64,000 bases of DNA. Source: Flavonifractor sp. An82 (lineage in GTDB: Bacteria; Bacillota; Clostridia; Oscillospirales; Oscillospiraceae). The position numbers were made by a program, and so were the translations under genes. This document shows, in pieces, positions 16,293 to 24,420 of the stretch (position 1 is its first letter; each line of letters starts with the position of its first letter). The DNA lies in contig NZ_NFHG01000009.1 of the NCBI RefSeq assembly GCF_002159265.1, positions 1 to 64,000 on the forward strand. Direction: 5' to 3'. A model generated the notes under the pieces. It searched no databases. It was given only the letters and a program-made list of their open reading frames with translations, and was not told where the DNA came from.

Positions 16293-16730
16293 TCAGCTGC
16301 CCATTTCATCACGATATGAAATAATCTGCTTCTTTTTCTGTTTGGCACACCGTAACGTTGTGGCTGCTCCGCCCCAATCATGGAGAACATAGGCCACCAC
16401 TACATCGGCGGACTCTACCATCCAGCGATTTCTATGAGAAATCGAAAAACGGCGCGGTACGTTTTCCAGCGGTGGATACACGGTACTGTCATAGCCAGAA
16501 ACATCCCGGCCAGTGTTCAAATATGCCAATACAAGAACCAGCTCGATTTGCGGATACTTTTTCTTTTGTTCCCGTAAAATAGACGCTGCTAAACTGTCGA
16601 ACTCTCCATATCCTCCAAGATAAAAAGTTGTTGCTCCTTGCTCAATTAGGTCTTGTGTTACATTGCGAAGCCAATTCGCAATATTGTCTGCCTTTGTGAT
16701 TTGCGAATGGCCACAAAAAGTTACGTTCAT
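16293..16730 (-). CDS. SLOG-family protein (DUF1273/YpsA-like)
   Basis: A 145-residue Rossmann-like protein with FCGHS at the N-terminus, YLGGYGEFDSLAASIL in the middle and HRNRWMVESADVVVAYV followed by a GG motif near the C-terminus, as in SLOG proteins that are thought to bind nucleotide-derived ligands or act as sensors. It is divergent from a small XRE gene with shared direct repeats in the gap. Stand-alone SLOG genes are frequent in mobile elements; whether this one takes part in defence with AbiE next door is unknown. Confidence 0.75.
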   Translation of the reverse strand: MNVTFCGHSQITKADNIANWLRNVTQDLIEQGATTFYLGGYGEFDSLAASILREQKKKYPQIELVLVLAYLNTGRDVSGYDSTVYPPLENVPRRFSISHRNRWMVESADVVVAYVLHDWGGAATTLRCAKQKKKQIISYRDEMGS

Positions 16731-16772
16731 ACGATGGCACCCCTATTACCATCATACTGCAAATAGCTCTAT

Positions 16773-16838
16773 TAGTACAGGTACAGGGACCAATTTTAGC
16801 AAAACTGCCCATATACTAAATATAGTACAGTCACAGGG
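16773..16838. repeat. Two direct repeats in the SLOG/XRE promoter gap
   Basis: TAGTACAGGTACAGGG (16773-16788) and TAGTACAGTCACAGGG (16823-16838) are 50 bp apart; likely operator for the adjacent XRE protein. Confidence 0.55.
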
Positions 16839-16850
16839 GCGGTGTATAGA

Positions 16851-17090
16851 ATGAAGCTAAACGAGGCGGTAAGCAAACGTCTGTTAGAATTACTAGATGA
16901 AAGAAAAATGACACAATATCAACTGTATATGAAAAGCGGTGTTCCCAAGTCTACGATTGGAAATGTCATCAACTGCTCGTATGATTCGGTTAAGCTACGG
17001 ATCATTCATGAGATGTGCCAAGGAATGGGGATTGGGATAGATACCTTTTTTGCATCGCCGCTTTTTCAAGAAGATAACCTAGAACCATAA
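16851..17090 (+). CDS. Small XRE-family regulator
   Basis: A 79-residue Cro/C1-type protein (LLELLDERKMTQYQLYMKSGVPKSTIGNVI). The ATG at 16851 follows GGGGCGG at good spacing, better than the GTG at 16842. Divergent from the SLOG gene. A perfect terminator follows at 17089-17119. Confidence 0.8.
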   Translation: MKLNEAVSKRLLELLDERKMTQYQLYMKSGVPKSTIGNVINCSYDSVKLRIIHEMCQGMGIGIDTFFASPLFQEDNLEP

Positions 17091-17119
17091 AACCTCCGAC
17101 GAAATTCGTCGGAGGTTTT
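17089..17119. terminator. Perfect bidirectional terminator
   Basis: AAAACCTCCGACGA and its exact complement around a 3-base loop (17103-17105), ending TTTT; shared by the XRE gene and the convergent CD1845-type gene. Confidence 0.9.
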
Positions 17120-17123
17120 CATA

Positions 17124-17435
17124 TTATCCATAAACCAAATCTTGAATGATAAACTTCAAGTCCTGTACCTTGCCCAGTAGCCAGATTGCAGCCATTGGCA
17201 AACCATAGGGACTAATGAGAAATGCTATCACCAGCAGGATAATGCCGTTTTGCAAGGAGTAAGTAATCAGAACTGCCACACCCAGCAGGGCAACCACCAT
17301 GCTGATAAGCCCCAGCACCAAACCGGAGACATAGACAATCCCCACACAAATCCAGACGAACAGGGTCAGCGACAGAATCACCGGAGCCATTAAAATCTTC
17401 AACGGCAGTTTCAGAATGAACCAGATCGCCCTCAT
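17124..17435 (-). CDS. CD1845-type small membrane protein (copy 2)
   Basis: A 103-residue hydrophobic protein, full-length homologue of the one at 1636-1947 (shared LLTYS/LITYS.QNGIILLVIAFL.SP.GLPMAA). The start at 17435 overlaps the upstream TGA by ATGA, as in copy 1. Part of the minus-strand operon with the 101-aa gene. Confidence 0.8.
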   Translation of the reverse strand: MRAIWFILKLPLKILMAPVILSLTLFVWICVGIVYVSGLVLGLISMVVALLGVAVLITYSLQNGIILLVIAFLISPYGLPMAAIWLLGKVQDLKFIIQDLVYG

Positions 17436-17737
17436 TTTTCTTCCTCCTTCCATCGTTCCCGAAAGCTCTGACAGAGAATTTCTGCCTGTCTTTCATCTTC
17501 TTCCGTCACTTCTCGGCATCCTTTGGTTAGCCGCAGTTCCTCATAGCTGCGATAATCAGATAACAGCACCTCGAATAGTTCGTCCGGTGTCCGGCTGAGA
17601 AGTCCATCCACACAGTAGCGGGAATCTCCATTCCATGTGACGCGGAGATAACCTTCTCGACAAGGGAGGACTTCTTCCTCTAGATCACAGTCCAAATACT
17701 CACGAAAAATCTCCAACACCTTCTCAAAGGTTTTCAT
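17432..17737 (-). CDS. 101-aa conserved conjugative-element protein (copy 2)
   Basis: Close homologue of 1944-2249 (shared EEEVLPCR.GY.R..WN.DSRYCVDG.L.RTP.ELF..LL.DY). Same partner gene downstream and same promoter layout upstream. No recognised domain. Confidence 0.75.
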   Translation of the reverse strand: MKTFEKVLEIFREYLDCDLEEEVLPCREGYLRVTWNGDSRYCVDGLLSRTPDELFEVLLSDYRSYEELRLTKGCREVTEEDERQAEILCQSFRERWKEEEK

Positions 17738-17777
17738 CTATTCTCAACTCCTTTGCGGCAATCTGTTTTCTACCCAT

Positions 17778-17814
17778 ATTATCCTTCCAACATTTCAAAA
17801 AGACAAGGATATGG
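17778..17814 (-). promoter_or_regulatory. Promoter with CCATATC box for copy 2 of the pair
   Basis: TTGTCT (17801-17806), 17 bp, GATAAT (17778-17783) on the minus strand, with CCATATC (17808-17814) one base before the -35, one substitution from the CCGTATC of the other sites. Confidence 0.6.
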
Positions 17815-17821
17815 GCAAAAG

Positions 17822-17867
17822 AAAAAACGGAGGAAGGCGCGGCGAAAAGAACGCCGTTCCTCCCTCC
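17822..17867 (-). terminator. Probable terminator downstream of mobC (copy 2)
   Basis: GGAGGAA and TTCCTCC arms with an inner GGCG/CGCC stem; six T follow on the minus strand (A run at 17822-17827). Confidence 0.6.
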
Positions 17868-17889
17868 GCAGTTGGGGCATATATCCCTG

Positions 17890-18234
17890 TTACGAAAGCC
17901 TGGAAAGCTGGGTTAGGATTTCTTTCACGCCCTCCCATAACTGCTCCTGCCGTTGGGCTATATCCTCCAGGTCAGCATCATAAATCCGCCCCGTTTCATG
18001 TACCCGTCGGGTGAGCTGGTTCAGGTTATTGCTGCTTCGGCGCAACAGGGATACCAGTTCCTTCAGCTCCGGCAAGTCCAGCTGTACCACATAGCCGTCC
18101 ACAGCCATCTTCCGCAGATAGGCGCTCAGGTTTTTTGTTCCGAACTGTGCCATTTTCTGCTGGATCGCTTCCATCTCCGCATCGGAAACCCAAAACAGGA
18201 CCGGCACATCCCGTTTACGCTTTTTGGCGCTCAT
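17890..18234 (-). CDS. mobC: MobC-type relaxosome protein (copy 2)
   Basis: A 114-residue homologue of the protein at 2390-2734 (KKRKRDVPVLFWVSDAEMEAI; SSNNLNQLTRRVHETGRIYDADLEDIAQRQE nearly identical at the C-terminus). The start overlaps the DUF3849 gene stop by ATGA. Confidence 0.85.
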   Translation of the reverse strand: MSAKKRKRDVPVLFWVSDAEMEAIQQKMAQFGTKNLSAYLRKMAVDGYVVQLDLPELKELVSLLRRSSNNLNQLTRRVHETGRIYDADLEDIAQRQEQLWEGVKEILTQLSRLS

Positions 18235-19037
18235 CGTTCCGGCTCCTGTTTCTTCGATAAAGCAGGCTTGTGGGTGGTAGGCTCCTGTTTGAGCTTTTGC
18301 AAGACAGAGCCTTTCTCCGGTTCCTGAAGCGTTTTTCGTGCCTGCCGTGTAAACAGATCGGTCAGACCAAGATTGACCTCATCCACAACCAGATAAGCAC
18401 AGTGGCGCGAAGTGCCGCTGTCCTCCGGCATGGGAATGGTCTTTGCCCAGGCTTTGTTGTCACGGGAAACGCGACCGTCGCTGTCCTTATGCTGGATGGT
18501 GTTGGCAAGGATGAACTGTACTCGTTCCGACCCGAACTTTTCCAGCACCGCCTTAACCGCAGACTCCGTATCCAGTCGGTTATCCGCATAGTGGGCGCTG
18601 ATGGCGTGTTCAATGGCCTCTTTACAGTCAAAGTTTGCCTGATAAGAGCGGTTATATTGTGCCATCTCCCCATGCTGGGACGCATAGGCGGCAGAATGGA
18701 GATAGAGAGGGATGGACCGCTGTTCTTCCAAAACCTTACACACATCATCCGCTCGGTTTTCAATGCTGTCCCGGATCACATCCATGTAGCCGGTCTCCAG
18801 CTTCTCAAAGTGACGGTACACATCGGCCAGCGGTGTAGGCGAATCCAAAAGCGCCTGGGCCTGGGCATCGGTCAGCTCCAAGTCCTCCATCGCCATCACA
18901 ATGTCCTCCCGGACGGTGTACTCATAGGTATGGTGCAGGATTTCCTCCGGGGGCTGGCTTTTCAGCCAGTCCCGGTATTTGTCCTGTTCAGCGGCCATCT
19001 TCTCATAAAGGGCCGTATTCAGATCGTTGGTATTCAT
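18231..19037 (-). CDS. DUF3848/DUF3849-type conjugative-element protein
   Basis: About 268 residues: N-terminal helical part (LNTALYEKMAAEQDKYRDWLKSQ, DUF3848-like) and C-terminal DUF3849-like part (LYLHSAAYASQHGEMAQYNRS... ERVQFILANTIQHKDSDGRVS). The ATG at 19037 is preferred since GAGGAGG stands before it. Such proteins lie between the large LPD/helicase gene and mobC in clostridial elements; function unknown. Its C-terminal half is what became fused to ParA at 2731-3663. Confidence 0.8.
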   Translation of the reverse strand: MNTNDLNTALYEKMAAEQDKYRDWLKSQPPEEILHHTYEYTVREDIVMAMEDLELTDAQAQALLDSPTPLADVYRHFEKLETGYMDVIRDSIENRADDVCKVLEEQRSIPLYLHSAAYASQHGEMAQYNRSYQANFDCKEAIEHAISAHYADNRLDTESAVKAVLEKFGSERVQFILANTIQHKDSDGRVSRDNKAWAKTIPMPEDSGTSRHCAYLVVDEVNLGLTDLFTRQARKTLQEPEKGSVLQKLKQEPTTHKPALSKKQEPER

Positions 19038-19038
19038 G

Positions 19039-22000
19039 TTATCGCACCTCCTCATGTTGTTTCGGTTTCTTTTCAGGGCTACGGGGTGGCACCGGGCGCT
19101 TCAAGCTGTCCAGCACCGAAGGCCGTGCGCTCTTGGCAACCACAGTTTCCGGCTGGGCATGGCCCTTGCCGTCAATGTTCAGCAGCGTGTCCAGTTCCAC
19201 CAGACGGGCGGACTTGACTCGCAGATCATCCTCAAAGGGAAACGGCTTTCCGATTTCCTCTTTGGCTGCGGCCTGCTGTTGGTAAAGGTTGTCCAGCTGG
19301 TTTTTCACGGCTTCCAAACGCTGAGGCATTTGAGCCAGTGCATTGTCGATACGGGTGAGGTTTCCGCGCGGGTCTGTGCCGAGGCTTGCCCGGTGGGTCA
19401 TCTGGCCTTTCAACAGGAGCGTATATTCCTGTTTCCAAGCGGAAAACTCCACGGACATAGTAAAGCCCCGATAGCTGCCGATCTGCACCGGTTCGGAGCC
19501 TTTGACCTCCTTACAGGCGTCTAGCAAGGCTGCACCGGCGTTTTCTTTGTCAGTCAGCACATCGCCCCGGATCTCCATTCCAGCAAAGCCATCCTCCGGG
19601 TGAGGATGGGCGGCCAGGGTCTCCAGATCCGCTTCAAAGCCTTTAATAAACCCCTTGTTAGTTTCGATTTCCTGGGGGAAGTATTTGAGCAACTGATCCT
19701 CCAGGCGGTACTGCTTGCTCTGATGGTCAGCTTTCATCAGCTTCAGACGCGCAACCTCCACATCCAAATCCATGCGCTCCTTGATACGGGGGTCTCCGGC
19801 GCACAGGGCCTTGATCTCGGCAAAGGACAGCGCCGTTTCGTCCACATCATCGCAGGAGCGGACCGGGCTTTTGCTGGTCATGATTTGCGAAATGAATTTC
19901 TGTTTGTTCTCCACCGTCTGCCACAGGTAGGCATCGAAAGTTCCCTCGGTAACATAGCGGTACACATGGACCAGCGGATTCTGGTTGCCCTGGCGCTCGA
20001 TACGGCCCTTGCGCTGGGCAAGGTCTCCCGGACGCCACGGACAATCCAGGTCATGGAGCGCCACAAGCCGGTCCTGCACATTGGTGCCAGCGCCCATTTT
20101 GGAGGTGCTGCCCAGCAGGACGCGCACCTGCCCAGTGCGAACCTTGGAAAACAGTTCTTTCTTCTGCACCTCGGTCTTGGCTTCGTGGATAAAAGCAATC
20201 TGCTCGGCGGGCATTCCCTGGGCGATGAGCTTCTGGCGGATGTCCTCATAGATGGTAAAGGCAGGCTCAGGCTCATCCAACGGCACAGCCTGTTCCAGCG
20301 CATGAAGTGTGGGATTATCCAGCTGTTTGGCTGCCTTTTTGGAGGGGGCTGCCTGGGGCGTGGAAATGTCGCAGAATACCAGCTGGGTCAGCTTGTCAGC
20401 CTCGCCGTCCCGCCAGATCTGCATGATATTACCCACACACTGATTGACCTTGGTGCCGGGTTCATCCGGCAGCAGCTGGTTGATGATACGCTGGTCTAGG
20501 CCCAGCTTGCGGCCATCGCCGGTAATCTTGAGCATATTGTCCTCTGAGGGGTCAACGCTGCCGCTGTGTACCCTGGAGGCGCGCTCGGAGAGAACCTGCA
20601 CCATCTCTTTTTGGTGTTCAGTAGGCTGGGCCACGATGTTGTGGTATTCCACCTCCGGGGTGGGCAAGTTCAGCTGATCGGCGGTTTTGATGTCGGCAAC
20701 CTCTTTGAACAGGATCATCAGCTCCGGGAGGTTGAAAAACTTGCTGAATCTCGTTCTTGCCCGGTAGCCGGTGCCTTCCGGTGCCAGCTCCAGTGCCGTG
20801 ACGGTTTCTCCGAAGCGGCTGGCCCAGCAGTCGAAGTGGGTCATGTTCAGCTCTTGCAGGCGGTCATACTGGAGATACCGCTGCATGGTGTAAAGTTCGG
20901 TCATGCTGTTCGATACGGGGGTGCCGGTGGCAAAGATAACCCCTCGGTTGCCGGTGATCTCGTCCATATAGCGGCACTTCGCAAACATATCGCTGGACTT
21001 TTGGGCATCGCTGGTGGAGAGACCTGCCACATTCCGCATCTTGGTGTATAAAAACAGGTTTTTATAGTTATGCGCCTCATCGACGAATAGGTGGTCCACA
21101 CCCAACTGCTCGAATGTTACCACATCGTCCTTGCGGCTCTCGGCCTGCAATTTCTCCAGCCGGGCTTCCAGGGACTTCTTGGTGCGTTCCAACTGCTTGA
21201 CCGTGAAACGCTCACCGCCGCTGTACTTCACCTCGTCAATGCCCTCGGTGATCTCGTAGATCTGCTCCTGAAGGAGCCGTTCCTGACGCTCTCGGCTGAT
21301 GGGGATTTTCTCAAACTGGCTGTGTCCCATGATGATGGCGTCATAGTCGCCGGTGGCAATGCGGGCGCAGAACTTCTTGCGGTTGTGGGTCTCAAAGTCT
21401 TTTTTGGTGGTGACAAGAATGTTGGCGGATGGATAGAGCCGCAGAAACTCCGACGCCCACTGCTCAGTCAAAAGCTGGCCGATACGCTCAGCGGCACTCT
21501 CCCAGGAAATGACCTGGACGGACTTGTCGTAACGGGCAGTTTTGCCGTGGGAAAGATGGATTCCATCCTCGGCATACCATGCAGTGATGCTGCCAATCCC
21601 GTTGCCGCCATGGTACAGGGTTTTCAGGGTGTCTGCAATCTCAACAGTGGACTCCTGTTCTTCAAAGGCCGCGATAATACGCTCTCTCTGACGATAGGTG
21701 TTGCCGCCCAGCCGCAGCACATGGTCGATGTCAGCCTGGGCAAAAGAAAAAGCAGAGGATGTTTGCACATTCTCTGCTTCATCTATGATTCTGATTTGTT
21801 CTGCTTCGGAGAGGAAGAAACTCAGCTGTGAATAAGCTCCGCCATCAGAATCTCCTCGGCCTGGGCCTTGCAGGTGTTCATCAGGCCCACCCACTTCATC
21901 GGGTCGCTGGCTTTCAACTGTTCCGTGGCGCCCGCTGCCGCCGCCAGCTGGGGCATCATCTGCTCCAGACGGCTGTTCGCCGTCTCGTCGATCTCGATGA

Positions 22001-22950
22001 GGTGCGGGTACAGCTTCTCGGTCAGCAGCAGCTGGTTGTAGATCAGGGGCCGGTGTTCCTTCAGGTACGCTTTCCGCATCCTGCCGTACTTGCCCAGGGG
22101 TTTCATCGGCTGCTCGCTCAGGCTCAGGTCGGGAATCAGGTAATCGCCGTTCCTCGTGTAAGTCAGGTTGTTCTCCATGTGTAACGCTCCTTTCCGCGAG
22201 TTGTTCGCGCTCATAGTTCTGGATGGTGACGCCGATCTGCCGCAGCACCTGCTGGTTCACCTGGCTGACCGCTGCGCCCAACGCCCCAACCGTGGCCGGG
22301 GTATTGAAATCGAAAATCGGCATGAAGTCCTCATGCTGGAAATATTGTTCCGTATCCAGCCCACAGCGGGACATCAGGGCGTAGGCGATACTGACGGTGG
22401 CGGCGGACTTAAATTGGACTTCGATGTTGAGATCATCGTACTCCTCCAGAAATGAACCGTCAACGATATAGCGAAAGTCCTGCTGATGCTCGTCCCAATA
22501 TTCACTGGCCAGCTTTCCGGCCACATCAATAAGCTGCTGGGCGAGATTGCCACCAGCAACCCCGTAGTTGCACTCCAGCATGGCCGACACAAGTCCGATG
22601 TGCTGTTCCTCCAGCTGCCACAGCCAGGGGGTGCGGGAATGTTCACAGGTCCCAGTGTCGGAAATATCAAACACATAGCGCAGGCGGGGCTCGTCGCCGG
22701 AATCATCTACCAGGGCGATACCCTTGGAACCGCGGCGCACATACCGGCCCATTTTTTCATTCCATAAATCATACTCGGCGCAGGCGGTGGCATCCGGGCG
22801 CTGGGCGTAAATCATCATCTGCTCATGGAACGGGCACTTATAAAGGCGGGCGGCGGTGCTAAGAAAAGCCGTCCACTCCTTCCAGCTGCCCACAAGCTGG
22901 GTCGATACCTGTTCGGCCATCTGACGGTAAAATTCAGCTTTGGATGGCAT
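19039..22950 (-). CDS. Large conjugative-element helicase-like protein with internal deletion
   Basis: About 1,303 residues started at the ATG at 22950 (AAAGGAGG in front). N-terminal 250 residues are the antirestriction/LtrC-like part (FHEQMMIYAQRPDATACAEYDLW, MGRYVRRGSKGIALV). A charged Pro/Gly/Arg-rich linker follows (about 258-375), then LPD-type sequence, then at about residue 493 (near 21,470) the text jumps from AERIGQLL straight to TEQWASEFLRLYPSANILV, a mid-helicase segment. SNF2-type motifs DEAH and QRKGRIERQG are present, but the ATP-binding motif I and the adenine-methyltransferase region expected in 2,500-3,000-residue relatives are gone. Frame is kept. A helicase without motif I should be inactive. 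Confidence 0.85.
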   Translation of the reverse strand: MPSKAEFYRQMAEQVSTQLVGSWKEWTAFLSTAARLYKCPFHEQMMIYAQRPDATACAEYDLWNEKMGRYVRRGSKGIALVDDSGDEPRLRYVFDISDTGTCEHSRTPWLWQLEEQHIGLVSAMLECNYGVAGGNLAQQLIDVAGKLASEYWDEHQQDFRYIVDGSFLEEYDDLNIEVQFKSAATVSIAYALMSRCGLDTEQYFQHEDFMPIFDFNTPATVGALGAAVSQVNQQVLRQIGVTIQNYEREQLAERSVTHGEQPDLHEERRLPDSRPEPERAADETPGQVRQDAESVPEGTPAPDLQPAAADREAVPAPHRDRRDGEQPSGADDAPAGGGSGRHGTVESQRPDEVGGPDEHLQGPGRGDSDGGAYSQLSFFLSEAEQIRIIDEAENVQTSSAFSFAQADIDHVLRLGGNTYRQRERIIAAFEEQESTVEIADTLKTLYHGGNGIGSITAWYAEDGIHLSHGKTARYDKSVQVISWESAAERIGQLLTEQWASEFLRLYPSANILVTTKKDFETHNRKKFCARIATGDYDAIIMGHSQFEKIPISRERQERLLQEQIYEITEGIDEVKYSGGERFTVKQLERTKKSLEARLEKLQAESRKDDVVTFEQLGVDHLFVDEAHNYKNLFLYTKMRNVAGLSTSDAQKSSDMFAKCRYMDEITGNRGVIFATGTPVSNSMTELYTMQRYLQYDRLQELNMTHFDCWASRFGETVTALELAPEGTGYRARTRFSKFFNLPELMILFKEVADIKTADQLNLPTPEVEYHNIVAQPTEHQKEMVQVLSERASRVHSGSVDPSEDNMLKITGDGRKLGLDQRIINQLLPDEPGTKVNQCVGNIMQIWRDGEADKLTQLVFCDISTPQAAPSKKAAKQLDNPTLHALEQAVPLDEPEPAFTIYEDIRQKLIAQGMPAEQIAFIHEAKTEVQKKELFSKVRTGQVRVLLGSTSKMGAGTNVQDRLVALHDLDCPWRPGDLAQRKGRIERQGNQNPLVHVYRYVTEGTFDAYLWQTVENKQKFISQIMTSKSPVRSCDDVDETALSFAEIKALCAGDPRIKERMDLDVEVARLKLMKADHQSKQYRLEDQLLKYFPQEIETNKGFIKGFEADLETLAAHPHPEDGFAGMEIRGDVLTDKENAGAALLDACKEVKGSEPVQIGSYRGFTMSVEFSAWKQEYTLLLKGQMTHRASLGTDPRGNLTRIDNALAQMPQRLEAVKNQLDNLYQQQAAAKEEIGKPFPFEDDLRVKSARLVELDTLLNIDGKGHAQPETVVAKSARPSVLDSLKRPVPPRSPEKKPKQHEEVR
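21822..22178 (-). CDS. TnpV-like protein nested in another frame of the large gene
   Basis: A 118-residue protein (MENNLTYTRNGDYLIPDLSL...) of the transposon-encoded TnpV type, on the same strand as the 1,303-residue gene but in another frame, lying wholly inside it where that protein has its low-complexity linker. It has its own strong ribosome site (AAAGGAG, 8 bases before the ATG) and reads like a normal folded protein (SEQPMKPLGKYGRMRKAYL, hydrophobic periodicity), whereas the host frame here is Pro/Gly/Arg/Glu-rich filler. Role of TnpV is not known to me. Confidence 0.75.
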   Translation of the reverse strand: MENNLTYTRNGDYLIPDLSLSEQPMKPLGKYGRMRKAYLKEHRPLIYNQLLLTEKLYPHLIEIDETANSRLEQMMPQLAAAAGATEQLKASDPMKWVGLMNTCKAQAEEILMAELIHS

Positions 22951-23064
22951 GGTTGTTTGCCTCCTTTCGGTTTTTAATTTTGGCATATAAAAATATTAAC
23001 AATTTACGTTTACCATGAGCCATGCTATACTAAATGTAAATAAACTTTGGCTGGTGGACGCTGT

Positions 23065-23796
23065 ATGAAAGAAATTTTAGATTTAATTAAGACTATGACG
23101 GAGTATTTTCAAAGCCAAATGGCTCCGCAAAGTTTCCTCGATCTTTTGGTGCAATACGTTATTCCTATTTTGCAAGCGATAGTTTTAGTTGGTGGTGCCG
23201 GGGCTGGCATTTATAAGTATTATCAGAGCAAAAATAGAGAAATTAACGAAAAAATACTTAGTACAGTTTATGCGCCGCTCTATAACTATTTTGTAAAGCA
23301 AGAGCTATACTGCAACCTAAAAGGTCTTCAGCGTGATGTTAAGCAAACTCCTATATTAGAAATTTCGTCTACACGAGTTAAAACGAAGTTAGGAAATGGC
23401 AAGGTCGAATCAACACGCGAAAAATTTTCTGTACTAAACCTCGATCGAAAAGAATTTATAAATGTACTTCACTCAGTTAATATCGGGCTTGCAAACAAAA
23501 ATTTATACACCTTGCTTTCTATGTATGAAGTTGTTTGCCACGAAGAAGAAAACTTTGGTGGACAAGAATCCTTTTTCAAGGCTGGAATATTAAAAGTTCA
23601 GATTGAAAATGAAATCCGTAAAGAAATTATTACAGGATACGATTACTACCAGAAAAAGTTAGGGCTTAATCGAAAGAAGAATACACATCTTTGTCGAATT
23701 GCTAATGGCGATATAGAATTTGATTTTGATATTCCCCAGGATTCGATAGATAAATTTAGAGAAGATTACGAATCACACCCTGAACGTTATCAATAG
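23065..23796 (+). CDS. Membrane-anchored protein of unknown function
   Basis: A 243-residue protein with one hydrophobic segment near the N-terminus (YVIPILQAIVLVGGAGAGIY, about 25-45) followed by a KYYQSKNREINEKIL basic stretch and a soluble, mostly helical cytoplasmic part. It resembles no family I can name. The gene is AT-rich, in the opposite direction to the transfer genes around it, and has no neighbours in its operon, so it looks like a late cargo insertion. The ATG at 23065 follows GGTGG; an in-frame TTG at 23047 is less likely. Confidence 0.65.
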   Translation: MKEILDLIKTMTEYFQSQMAPQSFLDLLVQYVIPILQAIVLVGGAGAGIYKYYQSKNREINEKILSTVYAPLYNYFVKQELYCNLKGLQRDVKQTPILEISSTRVKTKLGNGKVESTREKFSVLNLDRKEFINVLHSVNIGLANKNLYTLLSMYEVVCHEEENFGGQESFFKAGILKVQIENEIRKEIITGYDYYQKKLGLNRKKNTHLCRIANGDIEFDFDIPQDSIDKFREDYESHPERYQ

Positions 23797-23817
23797 TGCA
23801 AAACATCATCAAGGCCG

Positions 23818-24027
23818 TTAGAAATCGGGATACAATTCCAAACTATCAAACTCCACATCAGTAATGGTGTGGAGTTTTTGTATGGCGCTGTCCGTCAGCT
23901 CCCGCAGCTCGGCCTCGTCCGGTTCCAGGTGGCCGCGCATCTCCGTCAGAGCGTCGATCAGCCCGGTGCGGCTGCCGGTGTTGTAGATACAAAGCAGGTT
24001 CGTTTCCTCAAAAGTGAAGTTTCCCAT
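23818..24027 (-). CDS. TTRAP-type transposon-transfer assisting protein
   Basis: A 69-residue acidic protein: F(T)FEETNLLCIYNTGSRTGLI at the start and LHTITDVEFDSLELYPDF at the end match the TTRAP family found in conjugative transposons. GGGAG precedes the start. It follows the DUF4316 remnant by a few bases in the same direction, as in intact elements where these lie upstream of the large helicase gene. Confidence 0.8.
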   Translation of the reverse strand: MGNFTFEETNLLCIYNTGSRTGLIDALTEMRGHLEPDEAELRELTDSAIQKLHTITDVEFDSLELYPDF

Positions 24028-24028
24028 A

Positions 24029-24243
24029 TCAAATCTCCCTTTCCGCGCTCTTTTTTGGCGCTGTCCTTTTGTGTTCCGCCTTGGGCTGGCTTTTCAGCTG
24101 CTCCATGACGGACTTTTTCTTTTCCCGGTCCTCCCGGTGGGCGGCGGCAGCCAAATCCATGAGAGAAATCGGCTGGCCGCTGCGGGCCTGCTGTTCCAGC
24201 TGGGCCGCCGTCGCCTCCTTGGGGCCGTTGTTGATGATAAGGG
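24029..24243 (-). pseudogene. C-terminal remnant of a DUF4316/YodL-type element protein
   Basis: The minus frame ending at the TGA at 24029-24031 reads CALIINNGPKEATAAQLEQQ, then a Lys-rich tail (KKKSVMEQLKSQPKAEHKRT), the usual C-terminus of a DUF4316-type protein in these elements. It has no start and is cut at about 24,243, exactly where an integrase fragment begins on the other strand. Confidence 0.7.
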
Positions 24244-24420
24244 CACACCTTTGCCACGCTGGCCCTCCAGAACGGGGTGGACGTAAAAACGGTGTCCGGG
24301 ATGCTGGGGCACTTCAGCGCCGGGTTCACCCTGGACACCTACGCCCACGTGACCACGGCCTCCCAACGCCAGGCGGCCAGGACTATGGGCAGTATCCTCT
24401 CCGGCAGTCTCCGGCCCTAA
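24244..24420 (+). pseudogene. 3' remnant of a tyrosine recombinase
   Basis: Frame starting HTFATLALQNGVDVKTVSGM (24244 on) and ending TAA at 24418-24420 is the last 58 codons of a phage/ICE integrase, beginning inside the HxxR-H box and keeping the GH and tyrosine (TLDTYAH) motifs. No 5' part exists. It differs from the two intact integrases at 4-7 kb. Confidence 0.85.
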
